In this document: positions 12,910 to 13,629 of the stretch, in pieces
Layout of the letters: each line of letters begins with the position of its first letter
How positions within the stretch are numbered: position 1 is the first letter of the stretch
From: Chitinophagaceae bacterium
GTDB lineage: Bacteria; Bacteroidota; Bacteroidia; Chitinophagales; Chitinophagaceae
Reading direction: 5' to 3'
DNA length: 13,629 nucleotides
NCBI GenBank assembly: GCA_018061385.1
Contig: JAGOUF010000016.1
Span: 1-13,629, forward strand
Notes under the pieces: model-generated
Told to the model about the DNA's origin: nothing
Seen by the model: only the letters and a program-made list of their open reading frames with translations
Databases searched by the model: none
Position numbers and translations under genes: made by a program

Positions 12910-13629
12910 TTACATAGGTATATGTATGCTTACTAGTGTGCCTTTGTTGGGCACTGCATCCCACTCAACTGTGCCTTGTAAGTAAGTAATTCTTGCTTGA
13001 ATATTTTTTAAGCCAATACCTTCAGTTAAATTTTTATCGTTGAAATTAAATCCAATGCCATTGTCTTCAATGGTGCAACTTAAGCCATCTACATCTTTAA
13101 TTATTGCAATATCCAATTGGTTGGCTTTGGCATGTTTAATTACATTGTTTACAGTTTCTTGTATTACTCTGTAGAGTACAATTTCAACAGTATCTGGCAA
13201 TCTATTGTCTAAACCTTCTGAGTGTAAATTTACTTTTAATTTTTTGTGGTCTATTTTATCTACAAAGGTTTTTATAGCAGATGATAAGCCAGATTTTAAT
13301 AAAGCATTGGGCATCATATTGTGGCTTACAGTTCTCACTTCTTTGCAGCTTTCATCGGTTAAAGCCATTGTTTTTTCTAACAATGCAGCTTCTTGTGGCG
13401 TTAACGAAGTAAGTTTATAAGCAAGGCTAGATAAGTTCATTTTTACAGCACTCATCATTTGTCCAATACCATCGTGTAAATCGCTTGCAATTCTTTTGCG
13501 TTCTTTTTCCTCTGCCGCTAAAATAGCCATTGCTGCATTGTTTTTCTCTTTTAAAATTGCAGTGGCCATTTCATTTTTTAGTGCATTTTTTTTACGAGAA
13601 AAATACAAGAAAACTAAACCCAAACTCAG
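12910..13629 (-). CDS. Sensor histidine kinase, NarX/DesK type (HisKA_3), N-terminus outside window
   Basis: The frame is open to the window edge (codons CTG AGT TTG before GLVFLYFSRKK), so the gene is cut at its 5' end; 239 codons are visible. They begin with the end of a membrane helix, then a coiled-coil-like linker. The HisKA_3 dimerisation box KERKRIASDLHDGIGQMM has the phospho-acceptor His at visible residue 52. A HATPase_c domain follows, with the N box VIQETVNNVIKHA, the G1 box EDNGIGF and the G2 box GIGLKNIQARI, and an intact C-terminus GTLVSIHIPM. Such kinases phosphorylate NarL/LuxR-type response regulators; none is in the window. The signal it senses cannot be read from this part. 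A link to nitrite or NO control is only positional. Confidence 0.9.
   Translation of the reverse strand: MSLGLVFLYFSRKKNALKNEMATAILKEKNNAAMAILAAEEKERKRIASDLHDGIGQMMSAVKMNLSSLAYKLTSLTPQEAALLEKTMALTDESCKEVRTVSHNMMPNALLKSGLSSAIKTFVDKIDHKKLKVNLHSEGLDNRLPDTVEIVLYRVIQETVNNVIKHAKANQLDIAIIKDVDGLSCTIEDNGIGFNFNDKNLTEGIGLKNIQARITYLQGTVEWDAVPNKGTLVSIHIPM

Noticed and set aside
13621-13623. TTG at 13623 as start of the histidine kinase
   Set aside because: The frame is open to the window edge and begins within a membrane helix, so the gene is truncated rather than starting there.
1-13629. CRISPR array, tRNA, rRNA or insertion sequence
   Set aside because: No regularly spaced repeats, cloverleaf-like sequence, transposase or terminal repeats with target duplications were seen on reading both strands.

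Overview
The window looks like a chromosomal segment of a low-GC member of the Bacteroidota (Chitinophagia- or Sphingobacteriia-like). Supporting signs are the AT-rich coding style, the lack of Shine-Dalgarno sequences, several matches to the Bacteroidota -7 promoter element TAnnTTTG, and the gene families present: AniA-type lipoprotein NirK, SCO lipoprotein, MnmH-SelD pair, B12-binding radical SAM with a DUF4080-like tail. The genus cannot be fixed from the sequence alone.

Left end (1-1246): a nitric oxide reductase unit reads off the left edge. norC overlaps by 20 bp the first 21 codons of a membrane protein that is probably norB. Divergent from norC is a DGC-type putative zinc protein, and the 127-bp gap between them carries a large palindrome and a degenerate Crp/Fnr-like site.

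Centre (1291-6175): mnmH and selD overlap and form a selenium module that makes selenophosphate and uses it for tRNA 2-selenouridine. A B12-binding radical SAM protein follows. Then comes a 483-bp gap with hairpins and what may be a decayed minus-strand gene, followed by a DUF4256 protein.

Right-centre (6165-10073, minus strand): a nitrite-reduction operon in transcription order: an outer-membrane porin-like protein (alginate-export family), Cu nitrite reductase NirK, a SUMF1/FGE-fold protein in the position of NirV, and a SCO1-like copper chaperone. A strong hairpin ending in T5 lies between nirK and the SUMF1 gene.

The 462-bp divergent region upstream of that operon (10074-10535) is dense in regulatory-looking symmetry. 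It has a 30-bp palindrome that matches the one in front of norC at 25 of 30 positions, and an ATGAC-N4-GTCAT site repeated 285 bp further on in front of a large uncharacterised protein (about 602 aa). That protein has conserved-looking Cys/Gly motifs and a layout faintly like a nitronate-monooxygenase-type FMN barrel. The shared sites suggest that norCB, the DGC gene, the nirK operon and this protein belong to one nitrite/NO or low-oxygen regulon. This protein is the best candidate here for an undescribed component.

Right edge (12382-13629, minus strand): a small multi-pass membrane protein and the C-terminal part of a NarX/DesK-type histidine kinase cut by the window end. No rRNA, tRNA, CRISPR array, insertion sequence or nosZ was seen.
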